A stretch of DNA of 64,000 bases from positions 1-64,000 of the forward strand of contig JAUIFH010000009.1 in NCBI GenBank assembly GCA_030429495.1, read 5' to 3'. Made by a program: the position numbers and the translations under genes. Below, piece after piece: positions 42,044-49,533 of this stretch. The stretch's first letter is position 1. Each line of letters begins with the position of its first letter. Source of the DNA: Alphaproteobacteria bacterium. GTDB lineage: Bacteria; Pseudomonadota; Alphaproteobacteria; Rhodobacterales; Rhodobacteraceae. The notes under the pieces were generated by a model. It was not told where the DNA came from and searched no databases. It worked only from the letters and a program-made list of their open reading frames with translations.

Positions 42044-42364
42044 CAACTTGCGTCTGACACATTCAAGTCAGTCGTCACTGGCGAGCCCATCAGCGGTCGG
42101 GACGTCTATAAGAGCCGGATCGAGTTCCGCCCGGTGGCACAGAACCTCTTCGCGACAAATCTCTTGCCCAAATTCAAAGGCGGTATTGATCGAGGCGTTC
42201 AGCGTCGTCTGCTTCTGATCCCTTTCGATCGCACCATCCCCATCGCCGAGCGGATCGAGGATATTGGCAAGCGCATTGCTGCGGAAGAATCCGACTTGCT
42301 GTTAGCATGGGCTGTCGACGGCGCGTCACCGCCGTGCAATTCGGAAATATCCAGATCGAACTGA
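42044..42364 (+). pseudogene. Fragment of phage/plasmid primase-helicase (D5/P4 type)
   Basis: Reading in frame after a stop at 42041-42043, the translation gives LASDTFKSVVTGEPISGRDV, then EFRPVAQNLFATNLLP, GGIDRGVQRRLLLIPFDRTI and DLLLAWAVDGAS. This is the C-terminal part of the helicase domain of P4/D5-like primases (arginine-finger and FATN region). The P-loop part is missing upstream, and after DGAS similarity ends abruptly, with a stop soon after. No start codon with a ribosome site. It is a remnant of an integrated element, not a gene. Confidence 0.75.
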
Positions 42365-42448
42365 AACTATCCGCCGTTGCCTTTCGTGATTGAGGTCAGG
42401 GCGTAGCTGAGAAACCTGCGCGCCAAGACCAACTTGAAAGGAAAAACT

Positions 42449-43300
42449 ATGAAAACCCAAGCTCTTGCGACATCTCTGATCGCCTTAGCGGCCGGCCCAG
42501 CATTTGCTGCAGGCCACTCTACGATTTCCGGCTATGCCCTTGCCGATCACGGCGCGGCGTTGGTCGTGATGGCTGACGTGAACGCCCCCGGCGAAGGGAT
42601 GACGTACAGCCTGGCTGCGCCGCTCAAGGCGATTGCCTGGCGTCCGGTCACCGGCGAGTTGCTCGGGTTTTCGGACGGCATGATCGCGGTGATCGACCCG
42701 AAGACGGGTGAGATGACCGACCTGGGCGCCTCCTTCATGGAGGAAGCGATGATCGGCGACGACAAGATGGTCGCGTTCGACTTTAACAACCAAATCGACG
42801 CCGCGCGCGCCGTGACCTCGGCGGGCGATAACCTCGTCTATTTCCCCGAGGGCTTTGGCGACAATGATGAGCGGGCCGGCTCTGTCCGCCGCTTTACCGA
42901 CCTCGCCTATGCCGAGGGAGACTCCATGGCCGGCACGACGCCGATGATCTTTGCCAACGCCTATACAAACGCCATCAACGGCGAAAAGGCGGGCGAGACG
43001 TTCCAATATGCGCTCGACGCGGCGACCGACACGCTGGTGAGCCTCGCCAACAACGCGGGGACGCTGGAAACTATCGCCAAGATCACCGTGGACGGTACCG
43101 ATGCCGATCTGGCCCCGATGGGCGGTTTTGACATCGTCTCGGCCGCGGAAGGCGAAAACATGGGCCTCGCAATCCTGCAAATGGAAGGCGCGATGACCGC
43201 CGGGCTTTACGAGATTGACCTGGCCACCGGCGCGGCAACGCTCAAGGCCGACCTTGGCTTGGGCGGGATCACGGGTTTTGCGGCGTCACTGGGCATGTAG
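42449..43300 (+). CDS. DUF4394 secreted protein
   Basis: A 283-residue exported protein. The signal peptide MKTQALATSLIALAAGPAFAAG ends in a normal cleavage site (AFA-AG). The body has the DUF4394 pattern: LKAIAWRPVTGELLGFSDG, VIDPKTGEMTDLG, AFDFNNQIDAARAVTSAGDNLVYFPEGFG, ANAYTNAINGEKAGETFQYALD and LYEIDLATGAATL, repeats that suggest a beta-propeller. Function of the family is unknown. AAGGA precedes the ATG. It is followed by a strong terminator and then the ECF sigma operon, with which such genes are often found; a target or partner of that sigma factor is inferred. Confidence 0.88.
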   Translation: MKTQALATSLIALAAGPAFAAGHSTISGYALADHGAALVVMADVNAPGEGMTYSLAAPLKAIAWRPVTGELLGFSDGMIAVIDPKTGEMTDLGASFMEEAMIGDDKMVAFDFNNQIDAARAVTSAGDNLVYFPEGFGDNDERAGSVRRFTDLAYAEGDSMAGTTPMIFANAYTNAINGEKAGETFQYALDAATDTLVSLANNAGTLETIAKITVDGTDADLAPMGGFDIVSAAEGENMGLAILQMEGAMTAGLYEIDLATGAATLKADLGLGGITGFAASLGM

Positions 43301-43344
43301 TCTTTGACAGTTGGGTAGTGAGTGACAGTATTACCCTTGTTGGG

Positions 43345-43383
43345 CGGCCCCGGCGGCAAGCGATTGCCGTCCGGGGCCGTTTC
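43345..43383 (+). terminator. Intrinsic terminator after DUF4394 gene
   Basis: CGGCCCCGG (43345-43353) pairs with CCGGGGCCG (43371-43379); inside, CGGCAA pairs with TTGCCG around a GCGA tetraloop. TTTC follows. A long GC-rich hairpin 44 bp after the stop separates the DUF4394 gene from the sigma operon. Confidence 0.8.
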
Positions 43384-43426
43384 TGTCAGTCATGCAGATA
43401 AGGCCGTGTGAACCCCTCAAGGCACC

Positions 43427-43969
43427 ATGACGGATCGCAAAGACATCGAAGAGATGGTCGGAAAGATCGCCCTGGGTGATCGAAACGCGCTTGCCGCCCT
43501 CTATGATGCCACAAGCGGGAAACTTTTCAGCGTCTGCCTTCGTGTCTTGAAGAACAGGTCAGAAGCGGAGGATGCCCTCCAGGATGTCTACCTTAGGATC
43601 TGGAACAAGGCTGACAGATTTGCGGTGACGGGTCATTCTCCGATGACATGGCTGATCACCGTAGCGCGGAACCTCTCGATCGACAGGCTACGCGCGAAAA
43701 GGGCTAGCCATGTGGCCCTCGACAGCGCAGGCGAGCTTGTCGAGAACCGTCCCGGCCCCGAGGCCACGAGTATCGCCGCGTCGGAAAGTCGCCGGATAAG
43801 CGCCTGTTTCGACGAATTGCCGCCCGACCGTGCCGACGCGGTCCGCGCCGCCTATCTGGACGGCGCAACGTACCAAGCGCTTGCGGACCGCTTTGATGTG
43901 CCGCTGAACACGATGCGAACCTGGCTTCGCCGCAGTCTGATTTCTCTGAAGGAGTGCCTATCGCGATGA
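43427..43969 (+). CDS. ECF-type RNA polymerase sigma factor
   Basis: A 180-residue sigma-70 factor of the extracytoplasmic function class. Region 2 has LYDATSGKLFSVCLRVLKNRSEAEDALQDVYLRIWNKA-type sequence with PMTWLITVARNLSIDRLR. Region 4 is DGATYQALADRFDVPLNTMRTWLRRSLISLKECL. The stop overlaps the anti-sigma start by 4 nt (ATGA). It should direct RNA polymerase to promoters of this module when released by the membrane anti-sigma factor. The signal is probably oxidative envelope stress, judged from the methionine sulfoxide reductase downstream. Confidence 0.95.
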   Translation: MTDRKDIEEMVGKIALGDRNALAALYDATSGKLFSVCLRVLKNRSEAEDALQDVYLRIWNKADRFAVTGHSPMTWLITVARNLSIDRLRAKRASHVALDSAGELVENRPGPEATSIAASESRRISACFDELPPDRADAVRAAYLDGATYQALADRFDVPLNTMRTWLRRSLISLKECLSR

Positions 43970-44682
43970 GCGACCAACAGGACATAAGCGAAGACGAGGC
44001 GCTGGCCGCCGAATACGTCTTGCGCTTGTTGGACGCGGAGTCGGAACGGGCGTTCGAAGCGCGGCTGAACACCGACCCGGCCCTACGTGAGCAGGTGCGT
44101 TTCTGGGAGGCAGAGTTTGCATCCCTGGCAGATGATCTGCCCCCCGAGGCGCCCCCGCCCGCGGTCCGGGCCAAGCTGATAGCCGAACCGGCGGGAACTG
44201 ACGCGCAGGCCGCGCGCGGCGGGTCATGGGGCTGGGTCCGCGGCTGGCTCGCTTTCCCCGCGCTGGCCGCCGTAGCGCTCGCCACCTTCCTGTTGATCAG
44301 CCCGCTCTTGCGCGGCCCAGTGTTCGACCCGACGCTGCACGCGACGCTGATTTCGGCGGATGGCGCGGTGCATATTGAGGCGGGCTATTCCCCGGACGGA
44401 AAACTTTTCAAGGTGATCCCCGAAGAGGGCGCCCCCGCCGCCGGTCGCGATTTCGAGCTTTGGGTGATCGGCGCGAATGCCGAGGCACCGGTGTCTCTCG
44501 GCGTGATCCCGGCGGACCAGGAAAGCCTCTTTGAGATCACCCCCGAGATCGCGGCCCTGATCGACGGCGGCACCCTAGCGGTGTCCGATGAGCCCGAAGG
44601 CGGGTCACCCACCGGCGCGCCGACAGGCACCATTCTGGCGACCGACGAATTCTTTGATGCGGATTTATTTCAGGCGGGCTGA
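43966..44682 (+). CDS. Membrane anti-sigma factor
   Basis: A 238-residue single-pass protein. The cytosolic part (1-90) begins SDQQDISEDEALAAEYVLRLLDAESERAFEARL, the usual anti-sigma start without the zinc HxxxCxxC motif. One helix lies at about 96-115 (FPALAAVALATFLLISPLL), and the periplasmic part is RskA-like, with GRDFELWVIGANAEAPVSLGVIP. It binds the ECF factor and should release it on a periplasmic signal. AAGGAG stands upstream of the coupled ATG. Family anti-sigma K/RskA-type; confidence is high from the pairing. Confidence 0.92.
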   Translation: MSDQQDISEDEALAAEYVLRLLDAESERAFEARLNTDPALREQVRFWEAEFASLADDLPPEAPPPAVRAKLIAEPAGTDAQAARGGSWGWVRGWLAFPALAAVALATFLLISPLLRGPVFDPTLHATLISADGAVHIEAGYSPDGKLFKVIPEEGAPAAGRDFELWVIGANAEAPVSLGVIPADQESLFEITPEIAALIDGGTLAVSDEPEGGSPTGAPTGTILATDEFFDADLFQAG

Positions 44683-44755
44683 AACTCTTTTCCCCGCTGC
44701 GCCGTGGCTCTCGTGACCGCAAAAGAAATGCGGGCCACTATGAGAGGAACCAAAC

Positions 44756-45307
44756 ATGAAATTCGTATCCAAACTGGCCACCACGGCTGTCGCCCTGACC
44801 ATTGCAACTGCGGTTTATGCCGAAAACCCGATGGTTGGCGGCGCGCCGATGTTCGCAGAAAAGAACATCGTCGAGAATGCCGTGAATTCGGCGGACCACA
44901 CCACGCTCGTCGCGGCCGTTCAGGCGGCCGGCCTTGTCGAGACGTTGCAGGGCCCGGGTCCGTTCACCGTCTTTGCCCCTGTCAATGATGCCTTCGCGGC
45001 CCTGCCCGCAGGCACCGTCGAAACCCTTCTGATGCCGGAAAACAAGGACATGCTTGTCAAGGTCCTGACCGCCCACGTCGTGGCCGGCGACTGGTCCGCC
45101 GCTGACATCGCCCGCGAGGCCCGTGCATCTTCGGATGGCTTCTATCACTTCAACGCGGTGTCGGGTGACGCGCTTTCCGCGCAGGTCAAGGGCAACAACC
45201 TCTACATCTACGACGAAAGCGGCAATGCCAGTCTCGTGACGATCGCCGATGTGAATCAGTCCAATGGCGTGATCCACGTCGTCAATGCCGTGCTCGTCCC
45301 CAAATAA
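44756..45307 (+). CDS. Fasciclin-domain secreted protein
   Basis: A 183-residue exported protein with one FAS1 domain. Signal peptide MKFVSKLATTAVALTIATAVYAENP; the domain shows the H1 motif (LVAAVQAAGLVETLQGPGPFTVFAPVNDAFAALP) and the H2-like HVVNAVLVPK end. FAS1 proteins mediate adhesion or bind small ligands; in this context, with sigma/anti-sigma and MsrB genes, it is a likely regulon member in the periplasm. AGAGGAA precedes the ATG. No further domains, normal length. Confidence 0.94.
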   Translation: MKFVSKLATTAVALTIATAVYAENPMVGGAPMFAEKNIVENAVNSADHTTLVAAVQAAGLVETLQGPGPFTVFAPVNDAFAALPAGTVETLLMPENKDMLVKVLTAHVVAGDWSAADIAREARASSDGFYHFNAVSGDALSAQVKGNNLYIYDESGNASLVTIADVNQSNGVIHVVNAVLVPK

Positions 45308-45382
45308 GTCGAGCAGACCCGTCCGGATGGGTCGCCCCCCAAAGCTGACCTGTCCGGCCGGCACCATTAAAAGAGGTGGCAC

Positions 45383-45850
45383 ATGAACCGCAGAGCACTG
45401 CTCTTGATGACAGGCGCGGCCTTATTGGCAAGGCCGCTTCACGCCGCGTCATGCGGTTTCGAGATCTGCCGGACCGAGGCAGAGTGGCGTGAACGTCTCA
45501 GTGAGAACGAGTTTCTTGTTTTGCGCATGGAAGAAACCGAGCGGCCCTACACCAGCCCCTTGAACGACGAAACGCGTACGGGCCTGTATCACTGTCGCGG
45601 ATGCGATCTTGAGGTCTACAGCTCGGCCGCGAAATATGACAGCGGAACCGGCTGGCCCAGCTTCTTTGGGAGCCTGCCAAATGCGGTTGGAAACAAAGAA
45701 GACCGCAAATTCATCTTCCAGGTCCGAACCGAGGTGCATTGTCGTCGTTGTGGAAGTCATCTCGGCCATGTTTTCGATGACGGGCCGGAGCCGACTCGCA
45801 AACGCCATTGCCTGAATGGTCTCAGCCTGGCCTTCGTCCCCGCTGCATGA
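45383..45850 (+). CDS. msrB: Exported peptide-methionine (R)-S-oxide reductase
   Basis: A 155-residue MsrB that reduces methionine-R-sulfoxide in proteins. An N-terminal signal (MNRRALLLMTGAALLARPLHAAS, possibly Tat) puts it in the periplasm. The zinc cysteines are Cys71/Cys74 (CRGC) and Cys120/Cys123 (CRRC), the GTGWPSF motif is at 88-94, and the catalytic Cys is Cys143 in RHCLNGLSL (usually RYCINS). Electron donor unknown, since cytosolic thioredoxin cannot reach it; a DoxX membrane protein is coupled directly downstream (4-nt overlap). Repair of oxidised envelope proteins is the likely role. Confidence 0.95.
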   Translation: MNRRALLLMTGAALLARPLHAASCGFEICRTEAEWRERLSENEFLVLRMEETERPYTSPLNDETRTGLYHCRGCDLEVYSSAAKYDSGTGWPSFFGSLPNAVGNKEDRKFIFQVRTEVHCRRCGSHLGHVFDDGPEPTRKRHCLNGLSLAFVPAA

Positions 45851-46200
45851 CCATCAGGGCCGAACAGATCGTCGGGCGGTGCCTCTTGGCGATCTTGTTC
45901 GTTGCTGGTGCCGCTCAGAAGGCCGTTGACCCAGGTCCTGCGCAAACGCTTCTGGCAGGGTATGAATTGCCCGAATGGCTTGTTTGGCCGGCACTGGCAT
46001 TCAACTTGCTGGCTGCGGTTCTCCTGATCGCAGGCAAGTTGCTGAGACCAGCGGGTCGGGCGCTGGCCTTGTATTGCGTTGTGACCAGCATCTTTCACTT
46101 TGTGCCGTCAGACCCCTGGCAGATGTCGATCATGATCAAGAACTGGGCCATTGCCGGTGGGTTCCTGATCCTGTCCGCTTCAACGAACGAAAAGACGTAA
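45847..46200 (+). CDS. DoxX-family membrane protein
   Basis: A 117-residue protein with four predicted helices and the DoxX pattern (LLAILFVAGAAQKAVDPGP, LLAGYELPEWLVWPALAFNLLAAVLLIAGK, FVPSDPWQMSIMIKNWAIAGGFL). In mycobacteria DoxX joins a thiol/redox complex against oxidative stress; an electron path to the periplasmic MsrB is possible here but unproven. ATG overlaps the msrB stop by 4 nt. It is the last gene of the ECF module. Confidence 0.88.
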   Translation: MTIRAEQIVGRCLLAILFVAGAAQKAVDPGPAQTLLAGYELPEWLVWPALAFNLLAAVLLIAGKLLRPAGRALALYCVVTSIFHFVPSDPWQMSIMIKNWAIAGGFLILSASTNEKT

Positions 46201-46357
46201 CCCTGCTTCCAGCGCTTCGGGCCAAAAAGGGATCGTCATCGACCGCCGACCCGTCGCCGACATCCAGCGACGGGCAGCGGTGCTGCGGTCGCTGGCAGCA
46301 TTTCTGCCATTCACGTTCGGCGCAGAAAGTCGGCGTTAGGTTGTTCGGAAATGGATC

Positions 46358-46644
46358 TTAAAGGTGTCGCTCGACATCCATGCTCTGATGAAGGATCCGC
46401 ACGACCACGAGATCGTCTTCGCTCCTGCGAAAGAAGATGACATGGCGCCCGGATAGGCATTTCTGTATTCCCTCCGCAATCAACACCGGCCTCCCCGTCC
46501 GGTCGCCGCGTGCGAGTTGATCGACCGCGTTGAAAGGTCGGTGGTATAGGCGACCGCTTGTTCTGTGGACCAGCGCTCGGCGGTGAACAGCCAGATGTCT
46601 TCAAGGTCGGCCTCCGCGAGCGGAGAATACAGTATCCGGGCCAT
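46358..46644 (-). pseudogene. parE: ParE/RelE-type toxin, frameshifted
   Basis: The N-terminal half reads MARILYSPLAEADLEDIWLF and TAERWSTEQAVAYTTDL, a ParE start, then the frame breaks. One frame over, it continues NAVDQLARGDRTGRPVLIAE, IQKCLSGRHVIFFRR and LHQSMDVERHL to a stop at 46358-46360, the normal ParE end. The total is 287 bases, one short of a multiple of three; a missing T in the T-run at the codon for the Leu-Phe after Asp-Leu would restore the frame. The toxin is probably inactive, while the antitoxin upstream is intact. Confidence 0.8.
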
Positions 46645-46645
46645 C

Positions 46646-46891
46646 TCAACCGGAGTGCCGGTGGCGCATGCGAGCCTGGAAGTCTTTGGCATTCAAGGGA
46701 CGGGGTGCGCCGGATTCTTCGCCTGCGATCAGTGCGTCTTTCAGGGCCTGAACCCTGGCTTCATGTTCTTCGAGCGGTCTCAGGCCTGCCCGCACGACCT
46801 CGCTCGCCGACCCGTAGCGGCCGTCGCGCAGCTGCGCTTCGATGAAGCCGGTGAAGTGGTCCCCGAGGGACATTGACGTGTTTCTGGCCAT
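46646..46891 (-). CDS. parD: ParD-type antitoxin
   Basis: An 81-residue ribbon-helix-helix antitoxin. MARNTSMSLGDHFTGFIEAQLRDGRYGSASEVVRAGLRPLEEHEAR is the DNA-binding half and the C-terminal ALIAGEESGAPRPLNAKDFQARM the toxin-binding half, typical of ParD. The stop is 1 base from the parE start, as in functional pairs. The gene is intact although the toxin is frameshifted. ParD normally represses its own operon. Confidence 0.9.
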   Translation of the reverse strand: MARNTSMSLGDHFTGFIEAQLRDGRYGSASEVVRAGLRPLEEHEARVQALKDALIAGEESGAPRPLNAKDFQARMRHRHSG

Positions 46892-47018
46892 GTTCTGCCT
46901 CCTTCCGCACAGACATACCAACAAATACCGTTTTTCAATGCATCTCTGCCGGACTAATATTGGATCGCCGACGCGTTGTCGGCGCTGGAGTGGCGTGTGG
47001 CGGACCGGAGGAGATGCC

Positions 47019-47366
47019 ATGACCATCGCCAATCTTCCCGCCATCCGCGCCTGCCGCCCCGCCTGGAACAAGGGCCGCGTCGTCGGCCAGAAGCGGCCCC
47101 TGCTGCCAAAGCATGTCTGGGCTATCCGGGTCCGGCTCGAGCTGGCCGGGAACATCCGCGACCTTGCGATCTTCAACACGGCAATCGACAGCAAGCTCAG
47201 GGGCTGCGATTTGGTGAAGCTCAAGGTTGCCGAGATCTGTCGCAAGACCGGCAATCTGCGCGCCGGGCAACTCCTTCTGGGACACACCAAAATGGACAGC
47301 ACCGTCCGATATCTCGGCGCCGAGCTCGAAGACGCATTGGCCATCGCTGAAGCCGTCGAGATTTGA
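47019..47366 (+). pseudogene. Tyrosine recombinase (integrase) with internal deletion
   Basis: A 115-residue frame starting with strong GGAGGAG before ATG. Its N-terminal half (AWNKGRVVGQKRPLLPKHVWAIRVRLEL and FNTAIDSKLRGCDLVKLKV) and its end (RKTGNLRAGQLLLGHTKMDSTVRYLGAELEDALAIAE) are those of a common phage-type integrase, joined directly. About 90-100 residues normally between them, including the HxxR motif, are missing, yet the frame is kept. The first Arg, the LGH His and the catalytic Tyr remain. Recombination activity is unlikely; DNA binding may survive. It marks the right edge of the island. Confidence 0.82.
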
Positions 47367-47518
47367 AAAGATGGGCTGCCCGATGCAGGCCTCAAATGGA
47401 CGGTCTGATCTGTCTGCTCGAACCGATTGACCGTGCGTTTTCAGTAGTTGTTTTCGGGCACCTGAATTCCGTCGAGGGTGGCTGGCGCAGACCTCCGCAA
47501 TCCCATATTAAGCTGACC

Positions 47519-47908
47519 ATGACACCGAAGATTCAGGACCGTGGGCGCCAATTGGCGATCTGGGCGTTGCTTACGCCCTTCCTGATTCTGTCACTTCTCT
47601 CGCCGTCGGTCATGCCCATGCATATCGCAGGTAGCGGGGTGGTGCTGACACTCTGTTCCGGCGATGGCCCGGTCGAGCTGCGGATCGACCCCGAGACGGG
47701 CGAACCCGCCGAAAAGTCGCCTGCGGACACGCATGAGGGTTGTGCCTGGGCCAACGCGCGCATTGTCGTGGCCGACCTTGCGCAACCCGCGCTGCCCCCA
47801 ATCTTCACCCGCATCGCGCGCACCGATCCGGCGCCGGTGCCAGGCGTCCTGCGCCGCGCTGAGAAAACCGGCCAGCCGCCCACCACGGGACCACCCGCCA
47901 CCGTCTGA
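47519..47908 (+). CDS. DUF2946-like small membrane/periplasmic protein
   Basis: A 129-residue protein with one hydrophobic N-terminal helix (about 12-35, LAIWALLTPFLILSLLSPSVMP) and a periplasmic part with LTLCSGDGPVELRIDPETGEPA followed by HEGCAWANA. The C-S/A-DG...DPxTGEP...H-xx-C pattern resembles DUF2946 proteins, small copper-related proteins found next to TonB receptors and PepSY genes. The start (ATG 47519, MTPKIQDRG) is tentative since no clear ribosome site is seen and the frame is open upstream. It lies 41 bp before the PepSY gene. Metal handling is inferred. Confidence 0.65.
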   Translation: MTPKIQDRGRQLAIWALLTPFLILSLLSPSVMPMHIAGSGVVLTLCSGDGPVELRIDPETGEPAEKSPADTHEGCAWANARIVVADLAQPALPPIFTRIARTDPAPVPGVLRRAEKTGQPPTTGPPATV

Positions 47909-47949
47909 CGTTTCACGATCCAACGAAACCTCAGAACGGACAGTATATC

Positions 47950-49347
47950 ATGACCGATGCAACCCACGGGGCCGCTGCCCCGGCGGCAGTTCCTGCCGCG
48001 AACAAGTTCCGATTCATCGCCTGGCGCTGGCATTTCTATGCCGGACTCTACGTGATCCCCTTCCTCCTGATACTGGCCATAACCGGCCTCATCATGCTGT
48101 GGATCGCCGTCCTTTCGGGGATCGGCGATGAAAAGATGACAGTTACACCGCAGGGCACGCCGATGGCCGTGTCGGTGTTGCAGGCGGCGGCCGAAGCCGC
48201 CGTTCCCGGTGGCCACGCCACACAATATGTCGAGCCTTTGTCGCCAGCGCATAGCGCTGCCTTCGCCGTGGCAAATGATGCGGGGACAACAGGCGTGACG
48301 GTCGATCCCTATACCGGCGCGGTTCTGAAGACCTTCCCCTGGCGCGCAGGCTGGTATGATTTTGCCAACGACATCCACGGTACTCTGCTGATTGGCGACC
48401 TCGGCGACCGGCTGATCGAGATCGCGGCCAGCCTCGGCCTGATACTTGTCGCGAGCGGGCTGTACCTGCACTGGCCGCGCGGCGGACACGGCGGTTTCCT
48501 TGTCCCGAACTTTGCGGCACGGGGGCGGGCGCTGTGGAAGTCGCTACACGGTGTTGTCGGCTTCTGGATGTCGCTTGTCCTCATCGTGTTTCTGATCTCG
48601 GGCCTCAGTTGGGCAGGGATCTGGGGCGGCAAGATGGTGCAGGCCTGGTCTACCTTCCCGGCCGAGAAATGGGACAACGTGCCTTTGTCCGACGCGACCC
48701 ATGCCGACATGAACCACGGTGCGGCGAAAGAGGTAGCCTGGAACCTGGAACAGACGCCGCTGCCGCAATCGGGATCGCTCGCCGGAACACCCGCCATTGC
48801 CGGTCAGCCGGACATCAACTCGGTCACGACCTTCGCCCGGTCACTCGGCTTTGCCGGACGCTTCCAGGTCAATCTTCCCGCCGACGAAAGCGGGGTCTGG
48901 ACCATCAGCCACGACAGCATGTCGAACGATGGCCACGATCCGTGGGGGGACCGGACGATCCATATCGACCGCCATACCGGCAACGTACTCGCCGACGTTC
49001 GTTACGCGGACTACTCGGCCTATGCCAAGGCGATGGCCTGGGGCATCGCCTTCCACGAGGGCGATCTGGGAGTATGGAACATCGCGTTGAACACACTCTT
49101 CTGCCTGTCGATGATCTTCCTGTCAGTGTCGGGCGTGGTGATGTGGGTCAAGCGGCGCCCGGAGGGAGCGGCCACTCTCGCGGCACCTCCCCGGCCACAG
49201 GATGCGCCCTTCTGGGCCGGAGCGGCCCTTGTGGTGGTTGTCCTGGGCATCGCTTTCCCGCTCGGCGGCGCCGCGGTACTGGCGATCCTGCTGCTTGACG
49301 CCACGCTGCTGAGGGCCGTCCCGCCGCTCAGGCGCGCGCTGTCGTGA
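47950..49347 (+). CDS. PepSY-domain transmembrane protein (PiuB type)
   Basis: A 465-residue inner-membrane protein of the PepSY-associated TM family. Helix 1 (about 30-57) follows WRWHFYAGLYVIPFLLILAITG. A periplasmic PepSY domain (VSVLQAAAEAAVPGG ... VDPYTGAVLKTFPWR) precedes the WYDFANDIHGTLLIGDLGDRLIEIAAS helix. A second PepSY-like domain (IHIDRHTGNVLADVRYADYS) precedes HEGDLGVWNIALNTLFCLSMIFLSVSG. His-rich conserved turns hint at heme or metal. PiuB-like proteins accompany iron-siderophore reduction; here the partner is the DUF2946-like gene. ATG 47950. Confidence 0.9.
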   Translation: MTDATHGAAAPAAVPAANKFRFIAWRWHFYAGLYVIPFLLILAITGLIMLWIAVLSGIGDEKMTVTPQGTPMAVSVLQAAAEAAVPGGHATQYVEPLSPAHSAAFAVANDAGTTGVTVDPYTGAVLKTFPWRAGWYDFANDIHGTLLIGDLGDRLIEIAASLGLILVASGLYLHWPRGGHGGFLVPNFAARGRALWKSLHGVVGFWMSLVLIVFLISGLSWAGIWGGKMVQAWSTFPAEKWDNVPLSDATHADMNHGAAKEVAWNLEQTPLPQSGSLAGTPAIAGQPDINSVTTFARSLGFAGRFQVNLPADESGVWTISHDSMSNDGHDPWGDRTIHIDRHTGNVLADVRYADYSAYAKAMAWGIAFHEGDLGVWNIALNTLFCLSMIFLSVSGVVMWVKRRPEGAATLAAPPRPQDAPFWAGAALVVVVLGIAFPLGGAAVLAILLLDATLLRAVPPLRRALS

Positions 49348-49354
49348 CATTTCC

Positions 49355-49380
49355 GGTGCGGCGGCCAGTTCCGTCGCACC
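49355..49380 (+). terminator. Probable intrinsic terminator of the PepSY operon
   Basis: GGTGCGGCGG (49355-49364) pairs with CCGTCGCACC (49371-49380), one G-T wobble, loop CCAGTT, followed by TCCCTTCTCTTGCATTTT. It lies 7 bp after the PepSY gene stop. Confidence 0.55.
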
Positions 49381-49533
49381 TCCCTTCTCTTGCATTTTCC
49401 ATATCGGATATCTGGTGTCGCATATCACGCTGCCGTCGCAACTCCCGTGGAGGGAAGGGGTCGGACCAGGGACGGCGATGGTCACGGACGCAGAAGTACG
49501 TATAGTTGCGGTATCTTGAATGCCGTGGATTGA

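Noticed and set aside
41640-42218. A 192-codon plus frame at the island edge
   Set aside because: No ribosome site or family; its end overlaps the primase fragment in a different frame.
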